Assembly (NCBI GenBank): GCA_002746425.1
Contig: NVXB01000001.1
Coordinates: forward strand, 104,294-116,562
Reading direction: 5' to 3'
Source of the DNA: Hyphomicrobiales bacterium
GTDB taxonomy: Bacteria; Pseudomonadota; Alphaproteobacteria; Rhizobiales; GCA-2746425
Length of the DNA stretch: 12,269 bases
Below are positions 1 through 7,511 of this stretch, one piece after another. The position numbers and the translations under genes are program-made. Position 1 is the stretch's first letter; the number at the start of each line of letters is the position of its first letter. The notes under the pieces were generated by a model. The model saw only the letters and a list, made by a program, of their open reading frames with translations, did not search any database and had not been told where the DNA came from.

Positions 1-474
1 AGAAATTTCACCGGTGATTTGTTTTCCAATAAGATCTTTATTTATTTCTTTATTAGAAATTTCCATATATTTCCTCTGAACCCATTTAGAGTTAGATAAA
101 CGAAACATATCTTTACCAGGAATATAAATATCGATTTCTTTGTTATAAAGCAATCTAAATAAAAGCCTAAGTCCTTCATGTGAACCTTTAGATCTATATA
201 AATCTAAAATATGTTTTTGGAGAAATCTTTGATCACCTAAAACACTTTCAGGCATGCTATTCATGTATTCTTTTTTAAAGTAATTTAAGAAAAGATCTTC
301 TGTTGTATCAATATCTAAAAGAGTAGGAATTTCTTTCGCAGGTGCAGTATATTTATTACTCTCCATCCACGCATAATAAACTTTAAGAAATTCAATATAG
401 ATAGGTCCGTATTCAGAATAAAAATCCGGAAACTGGCTTTTAACACTATCTTTAGGATTACTTCTATTAAGCAT
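1..474 (-). CDS. Baseplate wedge/virion structural protein following gp6, gp7-like (3' end off window)
   Basis: An open frame of 158 codons begins at ATG 474-472 and runs off the left edge without a stop, so only the N-terminus is present. The start overlaps the gp6 stop by 8 nt (ATGCTTAA). The N-terminus carries the pattern FPDFYSEYGPIYIEFLKVYY, followed near residues 88-110 by LDLYRSKGSHEGLRLLFRLL and then IYIPGKDM. From memory, this combination is typical of a large structural protein of T4-like marine phages encoded in the baseplate cluster. T4 gene order (6 then 7) suggests the wedge initiator gp7, which is a very large protein in T4. The gp7 identity is inferred from position and a loose resemblance; another tail or baseplate structural protein is possible. 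Confidence 0.6.
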   Translation of the reverse strand, partial: MLNRSNPKDSVKSQFPDFYSEYGPIYIEFLKVYYAWMESNKYTAPAKEIPTLLDIDTTEDLFLNYFKKEYMNSMPESVLGDQRFLQKHILDLYRSKGSHEGLRLLFRLLYNKEIDIYIPGKDMFRLSNSKWVQRKYMEISNKEINKDLIGKQITGEIS

Positions 475-2251
475 TAGTTTCAACCATAGTTATATTAAAA
501 TCAGATGAATCAATAATTATAAATTTGTTTTTCGTAACTTCCAAATCTCTGGATTTTATTGATGCAAACAAAGAAATATACCCAATATAACCCTTGATAG
601 CTAAATTAAATACAATTTTGCCTGTCTCATAATCAACAGAACCAATAGTATCTAGTGCAACAGATGTTCCAGTATTATCTGTTGTATAAACTTTTAAAAC
701 ACCATTTCCATCGTCTTCAATACAAGAATCATAATCAACATCATCTTTTGTATAAGTAAAGGTAGATGAAGAAATAGTTGAATCATGGCCAGCATTTTGA
801 GATGGAGTATGAAGATCTAATTTATTTTCAAAATCAAATATATAGGAGGTATTAACATTTACTACAGGTGTTAATCTGTGTCCTAATCTCAAGAACGTAG
901 AATTAGATATAATAGAGTCATCACTATTATCTATAATAGCTGCAATTTGCGAAGAATATACGTTTTGATTAAATTTATTGAACCTAGTTGTGTTCAAATC
1001 AACTAGGTTTTGTGTGATAATAGTTTTTAAACCAGCTTCGTTGAGAATTGTATCGTCTTTATTATATTTGACATCAGAGGTAATTTCAATATAAAAAAAT
1101 TCCAAATTTTCAATTATAACTTCATCTGCTAATGATTTTTCTTCAAGAAAAGTTTTAATACGGCCGCTAAGAGTTTCTGACACTGTAGTTGAATCATATG
1201 GCTTTAACACAATAATCTGTTTACCAAATTTATTTACTTTTTCACCGCCATAAGAATTTACTGCTTCAATTTCCGGAAAATTAATAAGAACAAGATTAGT
1301 ATAGTCATCTGCTATAACACCACGTTCCTGTGTAGTAAAATGACGAGGTGCTTTAAATTTAATGTTTTCATTACTTTCTCTTTCTGAACCACCATAAGAT
1401 GATATTTCTGTTATTACAGTGATGTTACCATAACCGTCAATAGAGTTGCTAAAATCAAATCCATTAATATTATTACCCCCTGAACCAACAGTATCTCTGT
1501 AAAAAATTTCTACAATATCACCAGTACTTAAATTTCTACCCGTTGTACCGTTGCCAAAGATAATTTCATAATAATTATCTTTATAGCCCTGCGTGAAAAA
1601 AACTTCAGATAAAGCTGTAATGTCATATAAACTTTCAGCCTTTTTCCATTTTTTTCTCGTGCCATTAATTGTGACATACACTTCAATAGAATTTGCATCA
1701 ATATTCTCTGATTGTAAATTAAATTTAGAAGTATAGGATGTGACACCATCTACTGATGCTGAAACAACATCAAAAAATTCTTGGATTGTTTCGCCTTCAA
1801 ATATATCAATGCCTGTAAGATTATAAACACCATTTGTTCTGGTTAAAACGTGTGCTTCTTCTGTTATAAAATTTAATCTCTTAGAATCTATAATAGAGGT
1901 AAACGCATACCCTTTTGGTATAGTAATAGAATTAGGTGAGTCACCGGGAGATATAGTAACATTTACTGTAGATCTAGAAGATGTTCTGGATTTAGGCACG
2001 TAGTTTAATTCTTTAGCTCTGGAAACAATTGATTCTCTCAATTCTGCTGAATCTAAAAATGACTCTGCGCCTACCATATTAAGATAATGATTATTATAGA
2101 GAGTGTTTTGCATTAATAAATCAATTAAAACAGATATATTAGAACCTTCAAAATCATAATCATTAAAAATAGTTTGATTTTGAAGATAATTTACAAAGCT
2201 GCTTCTCAATCCAGTAGCATCAACATCAGATTTTGATAAAAATTGTGGCAA
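467..2251 (-). CDS. gp6: Baseplate wedge protein gp6 (J-like)
   Basis: This 594-residue protein matches T4-like gp6, the wedge subunit that forms the inner ring linking the six baseplate wedges. The diagnostic N-terminal block is at about residues 22-85: a YLQNQTIFNDYDFEGSNISV segment, then LxxNTxYNNHYLNMV, ESFLDSAELRESIV and AKELNYVPKSRTS. The middle contains FGNGTTGR and a Gly-rich SGGNNINGF region, as in J-like baseplate proteins. T4 gp6 is slightly longer (about 660 residues). The start is TTG (2251-2249): an in-frame stop lies just upstream, an AAGG ribosome site sits 8 nt before it, and the encoded MPQFLSKSDVD start fits the family. The gene is separated from gp25 by a plus-strand cassette, so it may need its own promoter. 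Its stop overlaps the next gene. Confidence 0.9.
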   Translation of the reverse strand: MPQFLSKSDVDATGLRSSFVNYLQNQTIFNDYDFEGSNISVLIDLLMQNTLYNNHYLNMVGAESFLDSAELRESIVSRAKELNYVPKSRTSSRSTVNVTISPGDSPNSITIPKGYAFTSIIDSKRLNFITEEAHVLTRTNGVYNLTGIDIFEGETIQEFFDVVSASVDGVTSYTSKFNLQSENIDANSIEVYVTINGTRKKWKKAESLYDITALSEVFFTQGYKDNYYEIIFGNGTTGRNLSTGDIVEIFYRDTVGSGGNNINGFDFSNSIDGYGNITVITEISSYGGSERESNENIKFKAPRHFTTQERGVIADDYTNLVLINFPEIEAVNSYGGEKVNKFGKQIIVLKPYDSTTVSETLSGRIKTFLEEKSLADEVIIENLEFFYIEITSDVKYNKDDTILNEAGLKTIITQNLVDLNTTRFNKFNQNVYSSQIAAIIDNSDDSIISNSTFLRLGHRLTPVVNVNTSYIFDFENKLDLHTPSQNAGHDSTISSSTFTYTKDDVDYDSCIEDDGNGVLKVYTTDNTGTSVALDTIGSVDYETGKIVFNLAIKGYIGYISLFASIKSRDLEVTKNKFIIIDSSDFNITMVETNA

Positions 2252-2337
2252 ATTTATAACCTTTTATAGATATTTATTGTACATTCTTTCAAAAACTGTT
2301 TATTATTTTAAAGAAATTACAAATAGGAGAATAAATT
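2252..2337. promoter_or_regulatory. Divergent intergenic region, candidate promoters both ways
   Basis: This is the only divergent junction in the window: gp6 reads left and the small cassette gene reads right. The 86 bp are very AT-rich. On the minus strand, AATAAATA at 2278-2271 matches the T4 late-promoter element TATAAATA at 7 of 8 positions, upstream of the gp6 AAGG at 2263-2260. The spacing to the ribosome site is tight for a late promoter. On the plus strand no convincing -35/-10 pair was seen, but AGGAG at 2325-2329 is a good ribosome site for the ATG at 2338. Promoter activity is inferred from gene orientation. Confidence 0.35.
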
Positions 2338-2499
2338 ATGTGGAATTTAATTGTCATTGTAAAAGTTATATCTATGGGTATTGCTATTACGTCAATGCCG
2401 ATGGATACTCTTGAATTATGTAAAGAGGCTGAATCTGTCATACATTCACAAAAATCTAAATACACAAAAACTGTTACATTTTGTGTTCAAATTAAATAA
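2338..2499 (+). CDS. Small membrane-anchored or secreted phage protein, 53 aa
   Basis: ATG at 2338 is preceded by AGGAG with 8 nt spacing, and the frame closes with TAA at 2497-2499, giving 53 residues. Residues 2-20 (WNLIVIVKVISMGIAITSM) are hydrophobic with a single Lys and could be a signal peptide or single membrane segment. The remainder is polar with two cysteines (about residues 28 and 49) in a D-T-L-E-L-C ... T-F-C-V arrangement. Tiny phage proteins with this layout, an N-terminal hydrophobic stretch and a Cys pair, are common in tailed-phage genomes and have no known role. It lies 18 nt upstream of the next plus-strand gene and is probably cotranscribed with it. The function is unknown; the strong ribosome site and tidy fit support a real gene. 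Confidence 0.6.
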   Translation: MWNLIVIVKVISMGIAITSMPMDTLELCKEAESVIHSQKSKYTKTVTFCVQIK

Positions 2500-2517
2500 A
2501 TATTTAAAGGATTATAT

Positions 2518-3069
2518 ATGAATGTATTAATGGTAGCATCAGGTCCCTCGGCAGGACTTATTAATAAACTTAATTTAAAGAATTACACTGTAGTGGCAAT
2601 CAATAACGGTTGGCGTGCTACAGAAGAATGGAATTATTGGGTAAAAGCATTGGATTATAAGGGTCAAAAACCTGTAATAATTCCACCACAAGAAATAATT
2701 AAAAATTATGTTGATTCACTAAATAAATTCGGTGGCATTCGTAATTGTGGATTTTCTATTACATTAGCAGCATCATATTGGGTTCTAGATGTTTTAAAAC
2801 CAATAAACATGTTTTATCTCGGGTGTGATATGAACTACACCCCAGATTCTGAGGGTAAAACACATATTTATGGAATTGGATCTGATATACAAAAAAATGG
2901 TATATCAGATCCAGATAAAATGGTTGAAGATTATAGTAACGGGAATGAAAATTATTTACATGACATTTATATGAGATTTAATAATATTGCTTTAAAAAAT
3001 GGCACTAATGTCTATAATTTATCCAACGACCCAAATACTAGATTACCATTTAAAAGATGTATTATCTAA
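2518..3069 (+). CDS. Rossmann-like phage protein of unknown function (DUF115/glycosyltransferase-like pattern)
   Basis: This 183-residue protein starts at ATG 2518 with AAGGA 6 nt upstream. It begins MNVLMVASGPSAG, a beta-strand followed by a glycine-rich turn, then VVAINNGWRATEEWNYWVKALD, GGIRNCGFSITLAASYWVLD and FYLGCDMNYTPDSEGKTHIYG. This order (GPS loop, V-A-I-N-N, a Gly-rich N/G-C-G-F-S segment, L-G-x-D-M-x-Y) recalls a widespread phage/prophage family that resembles DUF115 and sialyltransferase-type folds, possibly binding a nucleotide or nucleotide sugar. No catalytic activity can be assigned. It reads against the baseplate operon, and its stop overlaps the gp25 stop by 8 nt. With the small upstream gene it forms a moron-like cassette. 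No membrane segments are evident. Confidence 0.8.
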   Translation: MNVLMVASGPSAGLINKLNLKNYTVVAINNGWRATEEWNYWVKALDYKGQKPVIIPPQEIIKNYVDSLNKFGGIRNCGFSITLAASYWVLDVLKPINMFYLGCDMNYTPDSEGKTHIYGIGSDIQKNGISDPDKMVEDYSNGNENYLHDIYMRFNNIALKNGTNVYNLSNDPNTRLPFKRCII

Positions 3070-3448
3070 TTCTTCTAAGAATTTGACTTATAGTAATAGG
3101 ATCGAAACTATTCTTAACTGAAAAAGTTATTGTAACTACATAATTATTTAAATCATTTTGTGCTAATGCCTTAACAGAAATTAAATTAGCACGTGGTTCA
3201 TAGTTAGTAATAGTTTCTTCTATTCTTTTTTCTACTTGATATTCTGTTTCTGGAGAAATATTTTCGAACAAATCCTGAGGAATACCAGCGCCTAGGGTAG
3301 GTTTTCTATATCTTTCATATGGACCAGTAAAAATCAAATTTATAATAGAGTTCTTTACCGCTATTTCATTAGTAGCGAGAGTTATATCTCTTTTTACTGG
3401 GTGTCTCTCAAAATCACGTTTAAGATCACTATAAATTGTTTCTGGCAT
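3062..3448 (-). CDS. gp25: Baseplate wedge protein gp25 (sheath initiator)
   Basis: At 128 residues it is close to T4 gp25 (132). Members of this family, shared with TssE of type VI secretion, sit in the inner baseplate and nucleate polymerisation of the contractile sheath. The sequence shows the family hallmarks: an N-terminal SDLKRDFERHPVKRDI block, LIFTGPYERYRKPTLGAGI around residues 38-56, and the conserved EPR motif within NYEPRANLISV at about residues 84-86. The ATG (3448-3446) overlaps the upstream stop in a TAATG arrangement, and AGAGGA upstream supplies a ribosome site. It is the last minus-strand gene before the plus-strand cassette, and its stop overlaps the convergent gene by 8 nt. 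Despite the old name 'gp25-like lysozyme', a structural role is the accepted one. Confidence 0.93.
   Translation of the reverse strand: MPETIYSDLKRDFERHPVKRDITLATNEIAVKNSIINLIFTGPYERYRKPTLGAGIPQDLFENISPETEYQVEKRIEETITNYEPRANLISVKALAQNDLNNYVVTITFSVKNSFDPITISQILRRIR
3068..3083. terminator. Weak AT-rich hairpin at the convergent gene ends
   Basis: AATTCT-TCTA-AGAATT forms a perfect 6-bp stem with a 4-base loop, exactly where the plus-strand cassette and gp25 end tail-to-tail. It lies inside the last codons of gp25 and just beyond the plus-strand stop. The stem is AT-rich and there is no T-tract, so it is at best a weak terminator for either strand and may be chance. Confidence 0.2.
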
Positions 3449-4683
3449 TAGCTCAATCCTCTAATTATTTTTAAATATCCTGAATTATTATTCTGCATGT
3501 GATTAGAAACATTTAATGCAGATTGCCACCCGTTTTGAAATGACGAACTAGAAAATGGCGATTTGGAAGTACCACAATTACAAGCACTCATAGCTATTTG
3601 TAATGGTATTGCCACATCTGCAGAATTTAACGTAAATGTTTCGTCATCCAATACGCCGGTTAATCCTTTAACATCAGTAACGATACTATCTATTTTTCTA
3701 TCTATATAAGAACCAGGTGCTGCGCTGCTACCGCCGAAACTAACTTTATTAACAAATTCTTTAATGTTCATTGCATTCTTTAAAGAAGAAAAGTTCTGCA
3801 TACCAAATGAACTTTTACCAGAACCAGATGATGGCTTTGGAAATACAGCAATTTTTTTGTTAAATATTTCATTCATATCCATAAGTGACAAAGCAGTTGG
3901 AGATTCGCCAAACAGTGCTTGACCAATGTAGCTTGGCATTTCTTTCATTGGATTTTTAGCAATTACCGCCATAGGAATTCTTTTGCCTTCAATTAACTCG
4001 GACATAAAATGTCCAAGGGCATCTTCAGCAGAATTATTCTGTAATCTAACAGACGCTGCACCACCAGATAATCCTCCTAAAAGATTTCCGATATTAGATA
4101 TTAAGCCACCTATATCATCTGAATCCGCAGACCCAGCGTTATTTTTGCTCTGAATAAATCTAGAAAACAGATTTATAATTGCATCAAGAGCAGAAGCCAT
4201 ATAAGCAATTTTATAGAGTTCTCTTATAGCTAATATTTCAAACGGCACTCTGATTATGTTTTGATCCTTAAGTTCATCTATCTCAAGAATATCTGCAATT
4301 TTTATCATATCATCTAAATTATCAATTGAACAAAGAATAATAAGAAAATCAACTATCGTTTGATAAGGAATTCTACCATAATCTGCTATAGAATATGCTA
4401 ATTTTTTAATTTCATTATATTCTTTTAAAGTCAATTGCCATGAAGTATCATCATCCTGTCTCTCGTTTCCTAGAACCGTGATGGCATTACCAACGAAATT
4501 TATATATTTTGCCGCTGTCTGAACCGCACTTGTGAAATTTTCTATAGAAGATCCTGAACTCATATCTCCAAAAAATTCTGGTTTTTTAAATACTCCTCTT
4601 TGCACATCAGCAAGAGTATCTACATCTAATATTATTTCATCAGTACTATCTTCAGTGCCCCGCGAAGGATCTTGTTCTGCCAT
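3448..4683 (-). CDS. Uncharacterised baseplate-cluster structural protein, 411 aa
   Basis: I do not recognise a named family. The acidic N-terminus (residues 1-25, rich in D and E) is followed by an alpha-helical region (about 45-175) with hydrophobic stretches such as IPYQTIVDFLIILCSI and ELYKIAYMASALDAIINLFS. A Gly/Ser-rich linker follows (about 180-215, GGLISNIGNLLGGLSGG), then a C-terminal half with several Ser/Gly-rich loops and a CNCGTSKSPFSSSSF segment near residue 365. The hydrophobic stretches look more like packing or assembly helices than signal peptides. TAATG overlaps at both ends couple it to the spike gene upstream and gp25 downstream, which argues for a baseplate hub or wedge component. 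A hub accessory role, like T4 gp26 or gp28, is speculative. The ribosome site is AAAGG before ATG 4683-4681. Confidence 0.6.
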   Translation of the reverse strand: MAEQDPSRGTEDSTDEIILDVDTLADVQRGVFKKPEFFGDMSSGSSIENFTSAVQTAAKYINFVGNAITVLGNERQDDDTSWQLTLKEYNEIKKLAYSIADYGRIPYQTIVDFLIILCSIDNLDDMIKIADILEIDELKDQNIIRVPFEILAIRELYKIAYMASALDAIINLFSRFIQSKNNAGSADSDDIGGLISNIGNLLGGLSGGAASVRLQNNSAEDALGHFMSELIEGKRIPMAVIAKNPMKEMPSYIGQALFGESPTALSLMDMNEIFNKKIAVFPKPSSGSGKSSFGMQNFSSLKNAMNIKEFVNKVSFGGSSAAPGSYIDRKIDSIVTDVKGLTGVLDDETFTLNSADVAIPLQIAMSACNCGTSKSPFSSSSFQNGWQSALNVSNHMQNNNSGYLKIIRGLS

Positions 4684-6581
4684 TATTTAACGCCTTTTTT
4701 TCTTAAATATTCAACCGATAATTTTTTAATATTGGTATGACAGGCTGGATCAGCACAGGTCATAACAAATGGAGTAGCGGGAGAGTGAGAAACTCTAACA
4801 TGAACATGTGTTCTGCCACTAGTGTTTCTTTCTAGGAATACTTGATCTATTGGTAAATTGTCTCTAGCAAATGCAGCAATTTCTGCATGCTTTTCCAGAG
4901 ACCTGGACGGTACCACCATATCAATTGCTTTCCCTGTTTTATGATTTCTGCTATTACCTCTATATGCAGATGTAATAATAATGTCAGGAAACTTCTCTTT
5001 AATGGGATCCAGCACATTATAAGCCGCATAAATATGTTCTGTGACTACTGCTTTTCTAATAGATGGTGGTATTTTATGTGAATGTTTCGCGTTTGTCAAA
5101 TCGCCCAATGTGAATAATCTGGAAATTTTGCTAGAAGAATTATGTGCACCTGGTACGGATATTTTAGGATCAATACCTTTAATATCAGATTTTCTATTGG
5201 CCGGCGATACATCTGGAATGTTTCCATAATCACCGATAGGTGTTGCTGGATTTATGTTACCGTGATTTTTGGATGAATATTCTTTATATACTTCATCAGC
5301 AGAATCAGTGTAATCATGTGAAACAGTGTAAACAGAACCGCCATCAGCAGAATCTCTAGTAGCATTACCAGGAAATTTAGGATATTTTCGAATACTGGTC
5401 ATATTGTCAACAATATCATTTGCTTCCATAACATCTGCTTCAGTTGCTTCTTCCGCAGAATCTGGAGATAAAGCAGAAGCAACTGAACCTATAGCAGGTG
5501 AATCATTACCAGAAGTAATAATTGGTGTTGGTTGATAAACGGTTGGAGTATTTAAATAAACGCTTGAACCACCGACTTTAGCAGTATCACCCACTAATTC
5601 TGCTAATGGAGCTTCTACGCTTGCATATGAACTACCGGACAATTTACTAATAGGTGAAACTAAATCTAAACTAGAACCACCAGAAACATCCATTGCACCA
5701 CCTGCAATAACTTTATTATTACCAGATGCAGAATGAGTAGCATTTCCACCAGCCTTAGTATTTAAAGCTCCGGTCGATGACATATTAAAATCACCATTTG
5801 TATTTTCCGTTAAATTACCTATAGATGATATGAGTGTTTCACCAGTTGTCTGTATAGTTTTATTGCCCTTAGTATTTAAAACAGAATTACCTGTAATTTT
5901 TTCAATATGATCTCCACCTACATCTTTAACTTCATTACCAGAAATCTGAGTTCTTTTATCACCTGCAATTGTTGATCTGCTAATGCCGCCAATAATTTCT
6001 GATAAGTCATTCGTAACTTCTCTAGAAGCAGAGCCATCGACCTTTTCATCCAACACATTCGTGGAAAGTTTATATCCACCACATACAAGATTAAATGTTC
6101 CGCCTATATCAAAATTGGCATCGCCGGAAGTATTAAAGTTTAATGAAGATCCCTTAATGATGATTTCACCTGATGCTGATAAATATGCATCACCATAAGG
6201 AGCAGATATACCAATACCCTTTTTAGAAGATGACACTAAATGGATAGCGCCATCTGGATCTATTTTAATAGCAGCTCCTGAATGGTGTATTAAAGAAATA
6301 GATTCACCACCAGGACTGTCGTTTAATTCAATTGTTGTACCCGATTGAGAAACATATCCCCATTTTTCATCCATTGTTCCGGAAGAAATTTGAGATACGC
6401 CATCCATAATTCCTGTCATAGTAGATCTTGATTCATTTTCACCTATAAAATGAGGATTTCTAGAACCTGTGTCTACTAATGTTTGTAATGTCGGCGCTGT
6501 TGGGATACTGGCAGAACCTGTATTTGTTAAACCATTTCCTATTGCTGTAGTATTTTTATTATGTTTTCTTCCTGTTTCCAT
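4683..6581 (-). CDS. Central spike: gp5-like beta-helix with C-terminal M15-type peptidase
   Basis: Of 632 residues, about 70-350 form a repetitive, Gly/Ser/Thr/Asn-rich region with alternating hydrophobics (GAAIKIDPDGAIHLVSS, GEIIIKGSSLNFNTSGDANF, repeated x-I-x-G and T-x-G units). This is typical of the trimeric intertwined beta-helix of T4 gp5 and VgrG spikes. Residues about 365-480 are a low-complexity linker. The C-terminus (about 490-600) begins SRLFTLGDLTNAKHSHKIP and includes ITSAYRGNSRNHKTGKAIDM and THVHV. These give the S-x-x-R, H-x(3)-G-x-A-x-D and H-x-H pattern of zinc M15 peptidoglycan peptidases, with likely ligands near H547, D554 and H594. I infer a membrane-piercing needle that also cuts peptide cross-links. 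No OB-fold or lysozyme domain is present; these are in the gene just upstream. The final about 25 residues hold two cysteines (CADPAC). Confidence 0.85.
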   Translation of the reverse strand: METGRKHNKNTTAIGNGLTNTGSASIPTAPTLQTLVDTGSRNPHFIGENESRSTMTGIMDGVSQISSGTMDEKWGYVSQSGTTIELNDSPGGESISLIHHSGAAIKIDPDGAIHLVSSSKKGIGISAPYGDAYLSASGEIIIKGSSLNFNTSGDANFDIGGTFNLVCGGYKLSTNVLDEKVDGSASREVTNDLSEIIGGISRSTIAGDKRTQISGNEVKDVGGDHIEKITGNSVLNTKGNKTIQTTGETLISSIGNLTENTNGDFNMSSTGALNTKAGGNATHSASGNNKVIAGGAMDVSGGSSLDLVSPISKLSGSSYASVEAPLAELVGDTAKVGGSSVYLNTPTVYQPTPIITSGNDSPAIGSVASALSPDSAEEATEADVMEANDIVDNMTSIRKYPKFPGNATRDSADGGSVYTVSHDYTDSADEVYKEYSSKNHGNINPATPIGDYGNIPDVSPANRKSDIKGIDPKISVPGAHNSSSKISRLFTLGDLTNAKHSHKIPPSIRKAVVTEHIYAAYNVLDPIKEKFPDIIITSAYRGNSRNHKTGKAIDMVVPSRSLEKHAEIAAFARDNLPIDQVFLERNTSGRTHVHVRVSHSPATPFVMTCADPACHTNIKKLSVEYLRKKGVK

Positions 6582-6591
6582 TTTCTACTCT

Positions 6592-7491
6592 TTATAATTG
6601 TGGATCAATAGTTGGTTTATTGCCGCTATATGAATATGAATTGAATATTTCATAAGCAAATCTTAAGGATTTTTTATAAATTGGATGACCTCTTTTTATA
6701 TAACCGCGCTTCAAGTCCCAGCATCCGTTTCTCTCGAAGCTAGAAAATCCTGCAACAGCATCTGGCATATTAGAAGCAGATAACCATCTCCTTTTGGCTG
6801 ATTTCTCAGTATTATTAAGTTCCCACCACATAAAATCTAATTGTTGGTCTAACCTTTTAGTTCGCCCATATCTTTTATGTAATTGTCTACGACGTGGATC
6901 AAGCCATTGGCATATACCCCATGCACGTCCTTTATATCCGCCCTCAATAGCAGGATCAACGTTTGGCGATTCGACTCTCAAACAACCCATTAATGCTGAA
7001 GTGTGAAGATGCAAATTAGAAGAAGAACCCTCAGCTTGTAATTTAGCATATACATAATTATAAGCTTTGGCTGCATTTGAATCACCGGGAATATTAGTTG
7101 TAGCGCCTGTATTGGGACTGTCTGAACCACCACCTGTATCGCCCGAACCGGTGGGTTGACCTACAAATGTACCACCATTCGATTCATATACTGACATAGA
7201 ATAACTTGTTCCATTTATAACACCTAATACAACAGGTTGCATAAATCCTCTGTCAGGAGAAAAACCGTATACCCAAGAATCGACTTGTAGATTATGTCCC
7301 ATTGTGCCACCCGCGGTTTGACCACCAGTAACTGGATATCCTATTAACGCATTTGGAAGATCGGATGAATCTACTTGGCTCTCATCTAACGGATGAATGC
7401 CAAATATTCTAACTTTAACAAAACTGTCGTCTACTAATTCTTTTACAACACCAACCCACCAGTGCCAGGAATCACCATAAAAATTTGACAA
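6592..7491 (-). CDS. gp5: gp5-like OB-fold plus tail lysozyme protein
   Basis: This 299-residue protein corresponds to the N-terminal parts of T4 gp5. Residues about 7-95 (WHWWVGVVKELVDDSFVKVR, FSPDRGFMQPVVLG) are the OB-fold that docks on the gp27-type hub ring. A Gly/Ser/Thr linker (about 105-137) follows. Residues about 138-285 match the phage tail lysozyme family (Phage_lysozyme2 type): ALMGCLRVES with candidate catalytic Glu174, WGICQWLDPRRRQL at 191-204, MWWELNNTEK, and F-S-S-F-E-R-N-G-C-W. This is a different lysozyme family from the T4L-like domain in T4 gp5. It starts with TTG (7491-7489), AAGGG lies about 7 nt upstream, and no in-frame ATG nearby preserves the OB-fold start. It ends before any beta-helix; the spike is the next gene, 10 bp downstream and in another frame. 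Confidence 0.85.
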   Translation of the reverse strand: MSNFYGDSWHWWVGVVKELVDDSFVKVRIFGIHPLDESQVDSSDLPNALIGYPVTGGQTAGGTMGHNLQVDSWVYGFSPDRGFMQPVVLGVINGTSYSMSVYESNGGTFVGQPTGSGDTGGGSDSPNTGATTNIPGDSNAAKAYNYVYAKLQAEGSSSNLHLHTSALMGCLRVESPNVDPAIEGGYKGRAWGICQWLDPRRRQLHKRYGRTKRLDQQLDFMWWELNNTEKSAKRRWLSASNMPDAVAGFSSFERNGCWDLKRGYIKRGHPIYKKSLRFAYEIFNSYSYSGNKPTIDPQL

Positions 7492-7511
7492 AATAAACCC
7501 TTTTTATATAT

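Noticed and set aside
123..130. Plus-strand TATAAATA late-promoter match
   Set aside because: It lies within the partial minus-strand gene and no plus-strand gene follows; chance matches are expected in DNA this AT-rich.
1528..1749. Alternative minus-frame ORF within gp6
   Set aside because: It is shadowed by the gp6 frame, whose protein is clearly conserved; composition is that of an out-of-frame read.
4887..5229. Plus-strand and alternative-frame ORFs opposite the spike gene
   Set aside because: They lie wholly inside the well-supported peptidase and linker coding region, lack convincing ribosome sites and have no recognisable protein pattern.
6582..6600. Programmed frameshift joining the lysozyme and spike genes
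   Set aside because: There is a stop, a 10-bp gap and a separate AAAGAG ribosome site with ATG, and no slippery heptamer with downstream structure was evident.
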